Below the pieces are notes generated by a model. It was not told the DNA's origin, did not search any database, and saw only the letters and a program-made list of their open reading frames with translations. Positions 12,701 to 25,844 of a DNA stretch of 64,000 bases are shown here, one piece after another. A program made the translations under genes and the position numbers. Source of the stretch: Aquatica leii (lineage: Eukaryota; Arthropoda; Insecta; Coleoptera; Lampyridae). Numbering within the stretch: position 1 is the stretch's first letter; the number at the start of each line of letters is the position of its first letter. The DNA lies in the NCBI GenBank assembly GCA_035610365.1, contig CM069432.1:78000520-78064519 (forward strand), given 5' to 3'.

Positions 12701-14279
12701 ATTATCTTCACTTAAAACAAATTTAGAGATTTCATTTTTTTATCTTCTCGATCCCGGCGTTCTTTGGCCCTTCTTAGCCAGTTTTTTATAGTTTCTTCCC
12801 GATTTTTTTAAAGTGGCGCCTGAAACAATGCAACTACATAAGAGGTGGTAATCGTCATCGTAGAGTTAGTACAAAAAATTAATTTTGGTATTTCTATGTA
12901 GTCAGAATTTACATTTTTCTAAATTAAAGAATTGATAAATATGATACTTCTAGTTATTTTCTAGAATTATTGATTGATCTTTTTGAGGATTCTATTATTG
13001 ATTAAATCATAAGAGATAATCGATTATAACCAGTCAAAAATTGTTTAAATCGTTTTTAAAAAACGTTTTTTTTGAACACGTCAGTTTTGCAAATTCATTA
13101 TGAATTTTTATACGCTTCGGATTTACGTTTCATCAGAGGAATGTGGTGAAAACAAAATTAATTATTTCGTTTATTTTTAGACGTATTTTTAACTGCCTAA
13201 CTAATTATTGTGGAAACAGTAATACAATACCAGAAATCCGCACACTAATCATAACTGTGAACTAAGACGCTGTTACCAAGAAAGCGATAACGTTATAGTT
13301 TCTTAGTTAGATTAGCGATTTTGTGCCTTATCGGTCATGTTGATTGATACTGTAAAGTAGACTCGTGTGTTACCGAAAGATTCCTGCCGTTTGACACAAA
13401 TGTAGTGGACAGGTAGTGGGTAAACTATTGTGTAACGCGGTGATACAAGTCGTGAGATAACATCACGCTTTTAAACCTTTAATACAAAGAACACATTTTT
13501 TAAATAATTTTTTGAGTAAAAAAAATTTTTTTTGCATAAAATAAATATTTTTAAGTTACCGCATAGGTATGCGCGCAATGGTTTTTTAAATCATTATTAT
13601 TAATAATTGTGATCTTTTAATTTGGATAAACTTGTTCATAATTTTTCGTAATTTAAAATAATAATTATAAATGATGATTTTTATACAATATAAATAAATA
13701 CAAGGTACCAAAAGCTTACCAAATAAATTTGTTTATGCACTAAAACAGCCAAAAAACGTTAGATAATAAAATAAAGAACGGATAAATAAAATAGTCAGAA
13801 CACCAACAAAAACAAATACAGAGTGCAAACGGTGCAACCAGAGTGTACCATTTTGATATACTAAAGTAGTGTACGGGTGTCGAATAGGCACCAGAGAACA
13901 AGAAGGATAGTGAGCAGGCGCACTAAGTTTGCATTTATCTCGTTTATGTGCGAAAACCGATTATCGGTGTGGTTGAAGTGAATCACACACATCAACATTT
14001 TCAAAAGACTTGTTATATCAAAAGAAAGATTAACCAGAGTAACCGAAATTGATGGATGAATAATATTCATTTAACTGTCCTATATTTATATCATTGATTA
14101 ATTTATATTTATATATACTGAATGTATAATCCTGTTCTAATTTTATTTGACAAGTAATTATAAATAAACATTCGCATTAGGTAATATGAAAATTTTTTTT
14201 TCAATTTTTTTAATTCGATTAAAAATATGAATTGACAAACGCCCAAATTAGAACATCCCATCGTACGTTCTTTATTGAC
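9711..14279. other. Intergenic, no gene recognised
   Basis: Long AT-rich stretch. TGGCGACCCACG at 10757-10768 resembles a retroelement primer-binding site, but no LTR pair was found beside it. A short Lys/Arg-rich open stretch on the minus strand near 12730-12820 follows a TTTCAG acceptor and might be an orphan exon. Nothing else was supported. Confidence 0.4.
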
Positions 14280-14404
14280 ATACTGAGGATGTCCTATTAA
14301 AGACATCCTATAAAGAGCTCAGTTTTAAATCCCAGGATGTAAAGACATCATTTGGACACAAAACGATAACGTCCCTGGGACGTCGCCGTCGTGTGTTTAC
14401 TGGG
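14280..14404. mobile_element. Right end of a CCCAGTAAACACA-type DNA transposon
   Basis: The edge read on the minus strand begins CCCAGTAAACACACGACGG at 14404. It is followed by GGACGT, GATGTC and GGATGTC words repeated inward (14286-14385). AT lies just outside (14405-14406). No left partner was identified in the window. Confidence 0.45.
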
Positions 14405-15619
14405 ATTACGCAAAAATCCACTGAAATGTTTTAATTTTCACGACAGATTTGTTGATTGGCAACGTAGATCAGTAGAAACGGGACACTTTTGAAAAATATT
14501 ATCTAAATTGCTTTGTTGGTACAATATAAAATGAATTGTATTAGTACTAAGATGAAAGATTTACAAATTAAAACCACACACATTTCAATTAATTTTTCTA
14601 TTTTATCGTCTCAAAAAATGTTCTCACCAACAAAATTATAATTACTTACGATCCACGAAACTGTGTTGCAAGTAGAACTAAATCCACGTAATGCCTGCAT
14701 CGAAATACTAGAATTAAAACATGTTCTAATGTATTGCATTTTTTGATTCGTTTCTAGTGATTTTTATAGAGATATTTGCAATACCACCGTGCTAATTCAC
14801 GTTCATTTAATTAATAATTATACATATATTCTTACAACGAAGCAAGAAACTTGAAGATTGGACGCGTATTAGAATTTTCGAATACCAGAGGTGGCGACTC
14901 TTTCTGTATGCAACATTCGATATGATTTCTTCGGTTTTACTTTGCTAAAGACGATTACTATCGCGTACTGTGTCTTTATGCACATGAATCTTTCCTTTAT
15001 TTTCGCCTGCGCATCTCATCCCTAATAGCACAAATATGTCCTATGGAATTCCAGTAGATGTCTTTTCATGGACATCTGAACGTTTTTCAGACGCTCACAA
15101 AAGATCCAAAGTATATACTATGAACGTCCATAGCACGTTACTTTGGCACACAGTTGGACATCCTTAAAACGTCCATAATAGTTCCAGCCCTATTTTCGCT
15201 GTTCATACATTACCAAATTAGATACAAGAATTTATTAAAAAAGCATTAATACGTAATACAACAAAGTACAAGGATTTATAGAATATATAATACAATGCAA
15301 TGCCAGAAAAACAATACAAAAAATTAAAATTTTAAAATTTGATTACACATTTCACGAAATAATATATAAGTTTAACTTTATTTGTTGCCTTTGGCTTACA
15401 AATTAGTTCCTGCTGTACTACATTTACAACCTACATTCTATATTTACATTTACATGCTATTTACTTTTTTTTTTAAATACATTTTTTTATCCCTCCTTTC
15501 CCCTTAACTTTTTCTTCCTTCTCCATACTTCTTCCATCCACTCCGCTCCTTTTCCGTTTTCATCTAAGATTTCCTCTATTTTCATCACCTCTTCTCTTAG
15601 TTCCCTGCATTTCTGTCTC

Positions 15620-18600
15620 ATGTGGTTAAGGTCCTCCACATAGCATGCACATCTTTTTTGGTTCTTCTTTCCAATATTTGTTCCCTAACTCCTCGTTGCC
15701 ATATCTGAACCTTGCTATCATTTTTTTCTTTTTGTTGCTTTTATTCTCTCTATCTTTTAAATACTCCGGCACTCCTTCACCCTTGATATCTTTATAATAC
15801 CTATTATATCTGCCCTCTTTTACCTTTATCCATTTTTCTTGTTTTTCGATGTCTCTTCTCTCCTTATTATTTCTTCCCTTACCCCTACTCCCTCTTCTCT
15901 TAATCTCTCCATTTCTTCTCTCGCGTACCCGTTTCTTTTGTAATACTCTTTTCTGCCCTCCTGCCCGTACTTCACTTTACCTCCCTTTATCTCTTTCCAA
16001 CATTCTTGCAGTATTTTGCAATCTGTTCTTTCCCTCAGTTCTTCCTCGTGTTTTATGGCTCTTTTTCCTGTCTTTATTCTTATTTTTGCTATCTGTACCT
16101 CCTCTCTCACAATATACCCCGGTGTATCTCTGTCCAGTCCTAAAACCCATCTCCAGTATTTTTCCTGTAGCCCCTCTACCTCCCTCCACTCCTACCCAGC
16201 CACATATTTCCGCTCCATACATTACCACCCCCTTTATTAATTTTTCAAACAACAACTTTCTTTTTTCTATATCCATCTCGAATACTCTTTCCCCCACACC
16301 CCACACTTGTCCTATTAACCTGTTTTCTTTCTTCACCCTTTCCTTTATGTGTTCTCCCTCTTTATTATCCTGTTTCATCGTGTAGCCCAGGTATGTAAAT
16401 TCCTTCACTTGTTGCACTCCATATCCACTCCTCTTTTTTTCTTCTTGCCCCTCCTTTTTTAAATATCATTATTTTTGTTTTTTCCGTGTTTGCTTCCATT
16501 TCTTTTTTCTTCATGTATTTTTCCAGCGTTTTCATCATCTCTTTCATTTCCTTTTCCTCCTTAGCCACCAACACTATGTCATCCGCATACGCCAACGACC
16601 ATACCTTCGCTTTCCCTACCACTATCCCTCCTGTCTGTTGTCCTCTCATTGTCTCTTCCAGAGGCTCTTCCTTGGGCTCAGTGGACATCCTTGTCTCAAC
16701 CCTCTCTTCGTGATGAATTTCTCGCTCTCTTCCCCATTCACTTTAACCCTGCTCCTCGTTTCTTCGTAGATTTCCTCTATTCTTTGTATTAATCTTTCAT
16801 TGATTTTTTTCTCTTCATGTATCCCCACAGCTTTTCCCTATTCACTTTGTCAAAAGCAGCTTTTACATCTACGAATAGTGCCACCATTTTCCCTCTTTTT
16901 TTCTAGTTCTTTATTTGCTAAGTGTTTCAGTATATGTATGTTGTCTATCGCTCTTCTTCCTTTTCTGAATCCCGCTTGTCCGTCTGGTACCAAACTTCTT
17001 TCCTCTATTTCCTTCTGTAGTCTTCCTTGTAGTACTGTCGCATATAATTTGTATTCCGTGCTCAATCATGTTACTCCTCTATAATTCTTGACTTTATTTT
17101 TTTCGCCTTTTTTATGGATTGGGCATATTATTATTCCGTCCCTCCATCTCTCCGGAAATCCTTCCCCTTTCCATATTTTGTTTAGTATTTCCGTCATCCT
17201 GTTTGCTACACTTTCTCCCCCGTTTATCCACTCTTCTCCTTGTATCCCATCTTCTCCTGCCGCCTTTCCTTTTTTATTTTCCTTATCGCCTCTATTACTT
17301 CTTCTTCATTTATTCTATCCCTATCTCCTTCTTCCTGTCTTACTATCGCGTCTTTTCTTTTTTCTGCTTTTGTTCTTCCCCTCCCAACAGGTTCCGAAAA
17401 TATATCTCCCATTCTTTAATTTGTATTCCCTTTGTTGTCCTGTTTTTTTCTCTTTCTTTAGGTACTTCCATACATCTTCTTCCGTTTTTATTACTTTGAT
17501 CTGCTCCTCTTGTTTCTTTTGTTTTCTTCCTTCTTTCTGTCGCATGTTTTTTGTATATTTTACTGCTTCTTTGTATTCTTCTTTTTCTTTCCTCCTTTTT
17601 TCCACTGCTTGTTCTTGCATTTTCTTTGCTTCCTTGCATTCTCTATCCCACAATTTTTTCCATCCTGTTTTCTCCCCTTCCACTTTCTAAATCTGACTCT
17701 CTCTGTTGCTTTCTCCATCATCTCTCTCATTTCCTCTACACTTTCTTGTAATTCCTTCCCTATCCATACCTTTTCCCTATTCTCTCTTTATATCTTTTTA
17801 TACCCTCTTCTGTCCCCCTTTTTTTTGTTATGTACTTCTCCTCTTCCTCTCTCTCTTCCCTTTCTCTTCCTTCCATTGTCAATTTCAGTGGTTGATGGTC
17901 TGACTTTACCCTTTCTCCCACTTTAAATGTCTTTACCTTCTCTGCAGCCTCTTCATTTGTCATTACAAAATCTATTATTGATTCTCCCCTTCCTCCTATG
18001 TACGTAAATTTCCCCTTTCCATCTTCTTCTGTGTTCCCGTTCATTATTTCCCACCCTTTTTCGTTGCACAATTCCAGCAGTTCTTCTCCCTTTTTATTTA
18101 TCACCTTGTCCTTTGTTTGCGTTTTTCTTGTCCCTTTTCTTTCTTGTATTCCCCCCTCTTCCCCTAGTCTTGCCCCCTCCTACTATTATCAATCCCTCTT
18201 CCCTCTCTTCTATGTTTTTCCTTGTCTCTTTCATCTACTGCTATAAACCGTCACTACTTTTATTTTTGTTTTTCCCCACTTATGTTCCTTTCTACAACTC
18301 CTCTTCTCTGTTGCACTTTCTCTTTCTTTTCCTGGCTCAACCATTTTTTCTTATTCGCGTTATTATACCCCCCTTTGCTCTCCCTTTTTCTTCTCTCTTT
18401 CTGCATGTTGCAACACTCACCCGAATTCTTCCGGCAACTCTTTTCCCACCACTCCCATTCTTTTTCTTCCATCCGTGTCTCCTGTAATCCCACTACATCT
18501 TGTTCCCTGATGTACTCCCAAAAATCTTGTTTCTTATTCTTTATTCCCGATACGTTCCAAAACAATATTCTCAGCTCGTCCCCCCCCCCCCGTCTGTGCT

Positions 18601-18682
18601 TCTTCCTTGCTTCCTTTTTTCCTCCTTCTTTTTCTTTTCCATTTCCATCTCTCATTATTCCTTTTCTTTGCCATTTCGTCAA
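15620..18682 (-). pseudogene. LINE ORF2: endonuclease plus reverse transcriptase, frameshifted
   Basis: Endonuclease start: RILFWNVSGIKNKKQDFWEY, DVVGLQETR (about 18580-18460). Endonuclease end: ELCNEKGWEIMNGN, FTYIGGRGESIIDFVM and the catalytic SDHQPLKL (18070-17880). A basic helical linker follows (17683-17224). Reverse transcriptase: STEYKLYATVLQGRL, VPDGQAGFRKGRRAIDNI (17062-16950), GLRQGCPLSP (near 16680-16710), AYADDIVLV with YADD at 16589-16578, then KTKIMIF. The C-terminal part includes KEPKKMCMLCGG (about 15670-15636), part of a zinc-knuckle-like motif. The reading frame changes several times and stops occur, so no functional protein is expected. Family role: target-primed reverse transcription of its own RNA. 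Confidence 0.85.
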
Positions 18683-18900
18683 CTTTCTCTCCTTTCTCCC
18701 CCCTTCTTTCCTCTTTAGTTTTTTGCCTTTTGGTTCCCCATTTTCTCCCCCCTTTCTCTGCTCAGTCCCCTATCCTTGTCGTTCCATATGTATCTGTCTC
18801 CGTCTATCTCCATTTTTCTGTATCCTACCTATACTCTTTTTCCTTCCGCTCTATTTTCCACCGATATGTTCATTATATCTCTTTGTACTCTTCTTTCTTC

Positions 18901-19254
18901 CTATGTCAAATCGTGATTTATATATATTCTTGTATTCTTTAATTTCTTCTTCTCCGCCATTACCTTCTGTTTTTCCTCCCATCCTCCGATTTCCGCCACC
19001 ACCATCTCATTTTTCTTCTCTTTGTTTATTACTGTCACTTTTTTCACTTCTACTTTTACATTTAATTTTTCTTCCAGCATCACTGCTAAATCTTTCTGTG
19101 GTTCTTCACTTCTCCACCCCTTTATCACAATATTATTCTTCCTTTTCCATCTTTCCTCGTCTTCCGCTTTTTTCTGCAGTTTTTCCATTCTCTCCACCGG
19201 TTTCTCTTTTTCTTTCTCCCACTTCTTTTCTCTTTCTCCCATTTCTTTTTTCAT
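18901..19254 (-). pseudogene. LINE ORF1 RNA-binding/coiled-coil protein fragment
   Basis: The segment begins with a charged coiled coil (EREKKWEKEKEKPVERMEKL), then ERWKRKNNIVIKGW and a globular part with VKKVTVINKEKKNEMVVAEI. The RKNNIVIKG box opens the RRM-like domain of many LINE ORF1 proteins, which bind the element RNA as a chaperone. Coil residues may extend upstream to about 19351 in another frame. It sits just 5' of the endonuclease, as expected for ORF1. Confidence 0.65.
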
Positions 19255-19494
19255 TTCTTTGATTTCTTGTCTTATTCCTTACATATTTTCTTCCATCTGT
19301 TTCATCATTTCTCTCATTAATTCTTTTAACTCCTCCATTTCTTTCCTTCATCCTTCTGTTCTTAAGGTTTTTCCTTCGCTTTCTTCCGATATCTTTTTAA
19401 TGTCTGGTGATCTTATTGTTTTCTTTCCTCTCTCAAATATTTGTTGCCTTTCTTTTTCTTCTTCCTCTCTCTCTCTTTTATTCATCCCTTTCCC

Positions 19495-19600
19495 CCTTTT
19501 TTTATTTCCTATTTATTTATTTTTTTTATTTATTTATTTATTTATTTAATTTAAAAAAATTTTTTTTAATTTATTATTTTTTTTTTCTTAATTCCTCCTT
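19495..19600. repeat. Low-complexity T/A-rich tract
   Basis: Runs of TTTA and T with short A stretches at the 5' edge of the LINE. It is simple sequence with no other feature. Confidence 0.8.
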
Positions 19601-21506
19601 ACCTTCTTTTCTTATTTTTCATGTTTTAAAACGTCACCCTTGTAGCTATTTCGCTTTAAATGTAATAATTTCTATTAATGTAGGAGGTTATCTTTTGTCG
19701 CTGACCTTTTCGATTACCTTGCTTATTCACCTTAATCTCACTTGTTCGTCACAGTTTTATAATTTTCCACCACGGTTTCTATTCATCACTTAATTTATTT
19801 ATTATTTTACACCCTTCCTCCTTTACCCACCCTTTTTCTCTCCTGCTTCCCTCTTACTACCACTACTAACACCAGTACCTTCACTAACTATCTTCTCCAA
19901 CTTCTACACTTGTATTTCTCTATTACGTTTTCTTAATTGGAAATACGACCTTCTACGTCTAATGTTACCGCACGAATCCGAAATAATATAAACAACAATA
20001 GAAAAACAAAACTTAATAATTACTTAAAAAATGTTTTAAAAGTAAAATAACATACACAATAAAATGGAAAAAAAACTTATATTCGTTAGTTAAAAAAGAG
20101 AAACGAAATAATAAAATAATTGAATTCTTACCACAAAATAATCTTGTAGTTCTTATTCTGATTCTTCCATTAATTTTGTCTTCCTTACAGCTGAATTCCT
20201 GAACCACGACTTAATCTCGTCTTCTACTCCTATGTTGGTGGAATTTTTTGGTAATAGATCTTACTAAACACCATTTCAATTATAATAATTTAAAATATTT
20301 TATCCAAATTTGTATTTATAAAAACTAACTACAATTATTGTTTCGATTGTATAATCTTAATTGGCAGTCAGCATCATGTAATAAATTGCAACCATTTAAA
20401 TCTACCTTAAAACTTTTAAATTAATTATTGTTCTAATCAGAACTTGTAATTTTGTATTAAATTTAAAAAAATCTTAATAGTGACACTTCTGACTTCGATT
20501 ATAAGTACTTTTCTAGGTTCGATCAAAATTTAAGTGCGAATGTGAATATTAGGTATATAGTATTATTAGTGGGTAATACTAATACACCTTGGCTATAAAA
20601 ATTTTGTTCTTACCTATAGTTTCAATTTTACAGGCTCTTCCGACTCCACAAATGTAATTTCTAAAGAATTCTTTCCATTGTATCATTAAACTCCTTTCAG
20701 TCACTTATTTAAAAAAAAATGTCCTGTAAACAAGAAATCACGAGTTAAATATGAAAAAGATAGTCAGAGAGACAAAAACTGTTCAGTTAAGTTACCTCTA
20801 ATAGTAAGGTTAACGGAATAAGAAGCAATCTTTATACAATTATGCTTATAATTTACCACTAACATATAAAACATGACAATGATATTTACCTGTCATCGAA
20901 TATACTGCTGACAATTACGACAAAGCTCTGCTTGTAATGGTGTTGCATGTACTTTCTGTATGTCGATTAGATGGTATCTTTTATTTAACGAACAAGCATA
21001 TAATTATATTGCCGGCACTTTACCAGATAATGTCCGTTACTATTATTTTCTAGGTAATCCGTATTTTTTAAATATGAAACATCATGGATAATCCATGTTT
21101 GCACATACGCATCAACATAGTTGTTGAATTGCAATTCTTATTTTTGTTGTTTTAAACATCACTATTCAGGAACACTTGCTTCCATAAATCAATTTAGTTT
21201 GAACGACTACGATGTTTTTAATCACTAATTTAATTTTAAGTCTGAAGAATCAAAACTGATAAAAATATTGTAAACACAACTTTGCATATGTATTATCTAC
21301 GTATTATATAGGTCATGCGTAGTTGTAGAAAAATCGCGTTAGCATTTACCGGATGGTACAAATGTCCTACAAAGGACGTCCATTGGACATAAATAATATT
21401 TTGTCCAGTGCACGTTTCACACAAAACGTTTCATGGACATCTGTTAAAGGTCCATGGACGTTCAAACCTTTATTGGACTTAAACTGGACCTTATGTGCTA
21501 TTAGGG

Positions 21507-23598
21507 ATGTGTCATGCTTCGTTATAACGCTTGTAATATTTTTTGAACGTGATAGCAATATTTTGACATAAACCGATTACAGCGCCACAGTTCACGATAT
21601 TCTGAAAGACTTCTATCTTCAATGAGCATTAAAGTATACGTTTAAGCTAAAGGTTTAGCGGTTTAGGCATTTTTTAATGCAGCATGGAAATCCGTAGAAA
21701 AGAACCCCGCTTTACAAAATCTACTTTAATCTTCTATTATTTAAATTGTATTCTACTAATTATCATCTTAAAAAATCTGTTTTTACGTGTTTTGCAATAT
21801 AACAATAAAAAAATATAGCAGTGTAGTTTTACTTAAACTTTAAAATTTATTTCTGAATTAGTTTTGTGACATATCCCAGCTTAAAGAATAATTCCGTGAA
21901 CTATCAATCTATACAAAGTATTATACGACGTAGGTCGTCAAAAGTTGACTATCCATTCGCCGCTTTGCTGATGTGTTATTCAACGGTGTAGATTTGCCGT
22001 ATAGTTTATAATAAAAACACTAAAAATACTATACATTATCGCAGAATTCGTCTAAAATATACTCATGCTATACTAGAAGAAACACTGCTATTTCAGTAAC
22101 GAAGGTAAATGTAATTAAAATGTTACCTAATATTTCATAATACAAAATATCAAGCTATCACCACAATTCACGTTTTCAGTGCCCTGCGCATTAATTTCTT
22201 AAGAAATAAAGTGCATAATACTGAGTTCAATTAACAATTGCATAAGGAATACAAGTTCTAATACAAACTATTATATTTGTCTAGTTTTTTGTTCCACATT
22301 TGCTTACTTACAATGATGCAATTTACAACTTTTAAAGAGTTTTACAAAAAGTTCCACCGTTTCAAACAGACGTCAAACCGCAAGTTGATCTTTCAAACAT
22401 CTCATGCCAAGAATACTATGAAATCATATTTATAGCACACAAAAATGATGTAGTTACACTAACAAGTAATCTTTCACAAAGCGACGAAATAAATGTTTTC
22501 TACATTATCAGTGATTCTGGGAGTAATTTTGATCGTTTTGAAAGCTCTTTGATAAAGAATATTTTCAAGGCGCTGACTAAGAGAACTTTCCTGAAAGCAC
22601 AGAAACTATGAAATAGACGATTACATCTTTAAAACAATTAGAAAAAAAGTAAAAACGTAATTAATTTTGTTTGTTCCTATGGTTCACATTTCGATTATCA
22701 ACTTAAATCTAATAAATACATACCCAAAGGGCTTCTGTTACATTACATATGCACCATAAATGTTTCTTATGTATACAGTGATTATGCCAAGTATATACCA
22801 AATATATTATTTCATAGATTCAAAAATTACACTAGTTTAGTTAAAAACTAGCATAATTTATATCTGTTGTTCTTAAATTGGTTCAAAATTCGTTTGCAAT
22901 ATGTACATACACAATTTTTTAGACACTTAAAAAAAGATTAGGCTAAAGTAGAAAGTTTATTGTTTTTTAAAAATATAAATCATTTTCATATTATGGAATA
23001 TCTTCATCTGCACGTTTAAAAACTATTCAGAATATTGTTTATATATAAAAAGCATTGTTAGCATCTCAAAGAAACTTTATTGTGCATTAGTTAATCTATA
23101 TTAAATGTATAACTTGGCAAATTTCTTTTAATCCTTATATCACAAAAATTACCAACTAATAAGTGTTTTAAACAAAACACTCATTCATTTATTTAAATAT
23201 TTATTCACAATAAAAAACATACGCTCATTTATAACCTTTACATCATGCTATATCATTTTATTGTTTTATAGCTTCCAGCCTGGTAATGAATTAATGAAGA
23301 GAAGTTTAAAGCTAATCCAGCAAGTTTTCTTTTTTAAATGTAGGGTAAAGTAAAAACATAATTAGCAAATGCCAAGTCATCTATTAATAATCCATTGAAT
23401 AACATGCATTGTTATTTTTAAGGAAAATACACAACAGACTTGTGATTTAGTTAAAAAAAATGTTAAGTGAATTATAACCCATTATAATTCCTAATGGTTT
23501 ATATTATGTACATCCTGAAATAAAGATTACAAGAAATAATATAATAAATTTATTACATTTAAAACAACTATATTAACTGCTAAGTACATACGAATTTA
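21507..23598. other. Intergenic, no gene recognised
   Basis: AT-rich sequence between the CCCTAATAGCACA element and COX5B. It includes the 3' flank of COX5B. No ORF, RNA or inverted repeat was convincingly seen. Confidence 0.4.
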
Positions 23599-24164
23599 TT
23601 ACAATGGGGCTTTATGAACAAGTGTAAACCAATGTCCACATTCACATCTTCTAGGTTGTCCCTTATGCAGCCACATCCAGTTCACAACAGTAGCATCTTC
23701 CTCACAAATACACCCTACGATACGAGCATCAAAAGCCGAAGGAATTTCGTTTGGTTGTGCTTTAGTTCCTGCACCTCGTTTTATAACTTTCATATCAAAA
23801 GGATTATCATTACCGGCAGCTTTCGCCAACAATTCCCGTTTTTCAAGACCAGTCGCGTGTTCTAAGGGATCACCCATAGTCACTGAAATCAAAGTTTTGG
23901 GTCATTAACCTTAGAAATTCGGAATTGTCAGAATTCTGGTTAGATAATTCTATAACTTTCAAGTCAGTTGCAACTTAAAATTGAATCATTTAGGTGATAA
24001 TTACGTAACAGAATAATGATTTTTTTGATTGTTTTTAAACACATGGATGGTTATATTTTATGATGTAATTAAATACCTTTGACTGAGGAACATCGTACAC
24101 TCGGATATAATATATTTTTTCTGACACTTTGCGAAAGTGCTAACCGTCTGCAAAGCGAAGCCAT
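23599..24164 (-). CDS. COX5B: Cytochrome c oxidase subunit 5B, mitochondrial
   Basis: Two exons, 24164-24077 and 23882-23599, join in phase within a Val codon and give 123 residues, the usual size. Exon 1 is an Arg/Ser-rich mitochondrial targeting peptide (MASLCRRLALSQSVRKNILY). Exon 2 carries the mature chain: TMGDPLEHATGLEKREL, NPFDMKVIKRGAGTK and the zinc site GCICEEDAT ... WLHKGQPRRCECGHWF with four Cys (CxC-x19-CxC). COX5B is a nuclear-encoded subunit on the matrix side of complex IV that binds zinc and supports assembly and stability of the enzyme. The intron is 194 bp with a GTATTT donor and TTTCAG acceptor. The gene diverges from RpS7, with about 1.65 kb between them. The sequence looks intact. 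Confidence 0.96.
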
Positions 24165-24611
24165 TTTTAATGATTATCTTAAAAAAACGCTAAAATTAGG
24201 ATAAAAGCAAGGTTGAATTTCTGCACCGTAGAGGTCACTGGGATCGTAGGTATGATTGGGTATGAAGGTATTGAATTAGTATTTACTATTTTCTACCATA
24301 GAGGCGTTGTATTAGTTAAATATCCAGTGGCATTACACTCGAAAGTGCTTAAAAAATTAAATAATTTTAAGAACGCGCTTATCTTAAATTAAAACATAAG
24401 TGAGCTAATAAATACCGTAACAAACAAAATTAGAATGATTTTTATAGAAAATTCTTCAACCAAAAATAGTGTTTAAGTTAAGTAGCATTTATCCTGTTTT
24501 TGTAATATAATCACGTAAATATGTATTTTTGTGATATTATAAGTGCCGGTTCTTTTTAAGTACTGTTAATTAATGATAATTAATAAATAATAAATTAATA
24601 ATAATGATAAT

Positions 24612-24660
24612 AGTCTGGGTGTTCAATTACGACTCGGTCTAAGCCGAAAGTCTCATAATC
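24612..24660. repeat. Half copy of the fold-back repeat found at 61415-61533
   Basis: GTCTGGGTGTTCAATTACGA, CTCGGTCTAAGCCGAAAGTC and CATAATCG correspond to the right arm of the palindromic element at 61485-61533. The left arm is missing here. It lies 0.45 kb upstream of the COX5B start. Confidence 0.5.
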
Positions 24661-25068
24661 GTAAATATTGCAAAAGCAATAATTGCACGAATTAGAACAT
24701 GTTCTAATTGAAGCAAATAAATTCCAGAAACGCGTTGCTGCTACAATTTCTGTCAGATAGAAAAATAAATACATTTAATGAATTTTAAATAATGCATTCT
24801 GCTCTTCATGTTTTACTTTAAAAGCTTTCTTGCATAAAATGAAAACTTTACGAAGTGGATAAAAAAGTTACGTTTATAGGTTTATACTTAAATTTAATAC
24901 AAACTTGCTTTTGCCGATTGTATAAAAAATAACAATGAGACGCAGACAAGATCCTATAGCAAACAGCTTATACTTAGTTTTCTAAATAAGTAAAAAATAT
25001 AGATTTAACAAGTCAAAGAACTGTTACTATTACTATTACTTTTGATAATAATAATCATTAAATGAACT

Positions 25069-25086
25069 ATATATATATATATATAT
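25069..25086. repeat. (AT)n microsatellite, short
   Basis: Nine AT dinucleotides in the COX5B-RpS7 spacer. Confidence 0.8.
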
Positions 25087-25819
25087 GTTTGCAAATTGCA
25101 ATCTATGAGCTCATTATACCTTACAAAGATTTTGCATTTGAAGTTTACCATAACTTAAAAACAGATAAAGATAAAGTATTAACAAAAACTATTTAATGAC
25201 ATTGTTGTGACAAAATAGTTATCAGTAAAATCATTATCAATTTTGTGTTTTTTAAACTTTAATGATAATAATGTGTCATTTAGTTATTTATGTTCTTAAA
25301 ATGCTATTAATGTGTATATTGTTTAATATAAATTAGTTAATTTTTATTTTCCAGTTATGTGCAGTTTTGTTTATTCTTTAATGCTTTATTCAAGGATTTC
25401 AAATTTTGTAGCGTTTGTAGTGCGAAGAGCACGTTATATACACTTGCGCCGCCACTGGTCACCGCTGGTTTTCAGAATAAACGGAAACAAGAAAATTTAA
25501 AATTAATTCAAGCACCGATGTGTTTTTTAATATTACACAAAATTTACAAAATTTTCCATAAACACTAAACTTTACAAAAAAGAGTTTATTTAAAAACTCG
25601 GGTCCTTTTTTAAAAATGTGTAAATGAAAATATAAAAATGCTTTTTATGTTGCTTTCATTTTTATTTAAATGTTACTTAATCATTTATCTTTGCAACAAA
25701 GTTACATTTAGAAAATATCAATCTTTTGTTATTTCGTATTTTGTAATATTTTACCGCCTAAATTTAAAAAAACGGAATGTCATGTGACCAATGAGCATGC
25801 TCTATCCACGTTAACCTAT

Positions 25820-25844
25820 CTTCTTTGGCCGAATAAATGACAAG
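25820..25844 (+). promoter_or_regulatory. Probable RpS7 non-coding first exon with 5' TOP start
   Basis: A pyrimidine run beginning with C (CTTCTTT, 25820-25826) is followed by about 18 bases ending CAAG|GTACAC, a possible donor. The RpS7 ATG is directly preceded by a TTTTAG acceptor at 26152-26157, so an upstream leader exon must exist. A short TOP-type leader exon is the usual form for ribosomal protein genes. The position is inferred and would be settled by RNA 5' ends. Confidence 0.45.

Larger units (their letters stand above)
15480..19500 (-). mobile_element. Degenerate non-LTR retrotransposon (LINE), APE-type, two ORFs
   Basis: The minus strand is strongly purine-rich and codes, in broken frames, for a coiled-coil ORF1 (about 19254-18901) and an ORF2 with, in order, an APE-type endonuclease, a reverse transcriptase and a C-terminal Cys motif. 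The 3' end is near 15480 beside an A-rich tract (T-rich on the plus strand). The 5' end abuts low-complexity A/T sequence at 19495-19600. At least several frameshifts are needed to read ORF2. The clade (jockey/R1 group or a relative) is not certain. Confidence 0.85.
15020..21506. mobile_element. DNA transposon with CCCTAATAGCACA inverted ends, LINE nested inside
   Basis: Perfect 13-bp terminal inverted repeats lie at 15020-15032 and 21494-21506, each flanked outside by AT (15018-15019 and 21507-21508), a possible 2-bp target duplication. Both sub-terminal zones carry many GGACAT(C)/GGACGTCC words in both orientations (15038-15175 and 21363-21490). Without the 4-kb LINE inside, the element would be about 2.4 kb. 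No transposase was recognised in the remainder, so it is probably a non-autonomous copy mobilised in trans. Alternatively the two ends belong to separate, oppositely placed copies. Confidence 0.55.

Noticed and set aside
15849-19549. Many long plus-strand open frames rich in Ser, Phe, Leu and Pro
   Set aside because: They are the complement of the purine-rich LINE coding strand. The amino-acid composition is extreme and no domain is recognisable.
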